64,000 nucleotides of DNA, from the NCBI RefSeq assembly GCF_019222765.1, contig NZ_CP078145.1:6386001-6450000 (forward strand), written 5' to 3'. The translations under genes and the position numbers were made by a program. This document shows positions 63,642 to 64,000 of the stretch, piece after piece. The notes below the pieces were generated by a model that did no database searches, was not told the DNA's origin, and saw only the letters and a program-made list of their open reading frames with translations. Source of the stretch: Nocardia iowensis (GTDB lineage Bacteria; Actinomycetota; Actinomycetes; Mycobacteriales; Mycobacteriaceae). How positions within the stretch are numbered: the first letter of the stretch is position 1; each line of letters begins with the position of its first letter.

Positions 63642-64000
63642 CGCCAGACCCCGAGTTCACCCGACACCAACGCGCTTTGTAGCAACATAATTGGCTCTCG
63701 ATTCGGTTATCCCGGTCATCGGATCGGTTGTTCACAACTAAGCTAGCTGGATCATGCTCTTACAGATGCAAGAACGCAAGAGTGCGTCTGCATTGCTGCG
63801 AGCCCTGCGTTCGGACATCGCGTGAGCGGCCTCTCCCCCAGTTGGACAACAGGTTCTACGCCGCATGAGCGGGAGTGTCGCCGATGATCTAGGGCGATCC
63901 GGAATGCTGGATTCGCCCGCGCGATCGTGCACGTAGCGGGCCTGCGATCAGTGGCCACCGCGAATCCTGGTGAGCACTCAACAGCGCTAGCAGAGGTGGC
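63642..64000. other. region upstream of the DUF4254 gene without a recognisable gene
   Basis: Short frames exist on both strands but none has a plausible start, ribosome binding site and family resemblance. It is less GC-rich than average between about 63670 and 63780, as expected for the DUF4254 promoter. A gene could begin beyond the window edge. Confidence 0.4.

Noticed and set aside
1..64000. tRNA genes, CRISPR arrays, transposases or prophage genes
   Set aside because: I looked for cloverleaf-like sequences, regular direct repeats with spacers, and DDE transposase or integrase motifs and found none that I could support.

Overview
This is a GC-rich actinobacterial chromosome segment, most likely from Nocardia or a close relative. 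The gene order over much of the window follows the Mycobacterium tuberculosis blocks Rv2793c-Rv2795c and Rv2836c-Rv2861c (truB, pptT, pptH, then dinF, nrnA, rbfA, infB, ylxR, nusA, rimP, the Rv2843/Rv2844 pair, proS, efpA, cysG, cobB, cobO, a Mg-chelatase-like protein, a GNAT protein, mqo, an alpha/beta hydrolase, mapB). A DUF4254 protein of the kind common in Nocardia lies at the right end. Many genes start with GTG and several are joined by ATGA overlaps. I see no tRNA, rRNA, CRISPR array or insertion sequence.

Layout. 1-11608 (minus strand): truB (cut by the window edge), the phosphopantetheinyl transferase pptT and its opposing hydrolase pptH, a MATE transporter, and the translation/transcription block nrnA-rbfA-DUF503-infB-ylxR-nusA-rimP. 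11773-17411: an exported lipoprotein-like protein with a DUF4439 partner, a long acyl-CoA dehydrogenase, proS and yaaA. 17430-20602 (minus): a tightly packed four-gene unit made of a 17-codon peptide gene with a strong ribosome binding site, two heme-oxygenase-like (PqqC/UndA-type) proteins that each carry an N-terminal winged-helix domain resembling a RiPP recognition element, and a DMT/EamA exporter. I do not recognise this as any characterised pathway and consider it the best candidate for a new system here. 21048-26925: an F420-reductase-like protein, then a PucR regulator divergent from methylmalonate-semialdehyde dehydrogenase and a class-III aminotransferase (a likely beta-alanine/amine catabolic unit), then an F420-type PPOX protein.

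26953-47511: efpA, cysG, three paralogous DoxX-like membrane proteins (29794, 32966 and 34509), a yeast-type cytosine deaminase overlapping an isopenicillin-N-synthase-like oxygenase, a phosphotransferase with a conserved unknown, a VOC protein, the cobalamin genes cobE, cobB and cobO with a chelatase, then a GNAT protein, mqo and two alpha/beta-hydrolase-like genes. 47559-51997: a VapBC-type toxin-antitoxin pair, cobQ, a duplicated tail of mapB, mapB and a luciferase-like monooxygenase.

52093-58938: a phosphonate (probably 2-aminoethylphosphonate) island. A PhnF-like GntR/UTRA repressor is divergent from an FAD oxidoreductase, a phosphonatase-like HAD hydrolase and a PhnSTUV-type ABC transporter. 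Two PhnF-type palindromes lie between them. The last permease gene has an apparent one-base frameshift at its start. 58973-64000: a DUF4126 membrane protein, a 1097-residue helical-repeat protein of unknown function, and a DUF4254 protein.
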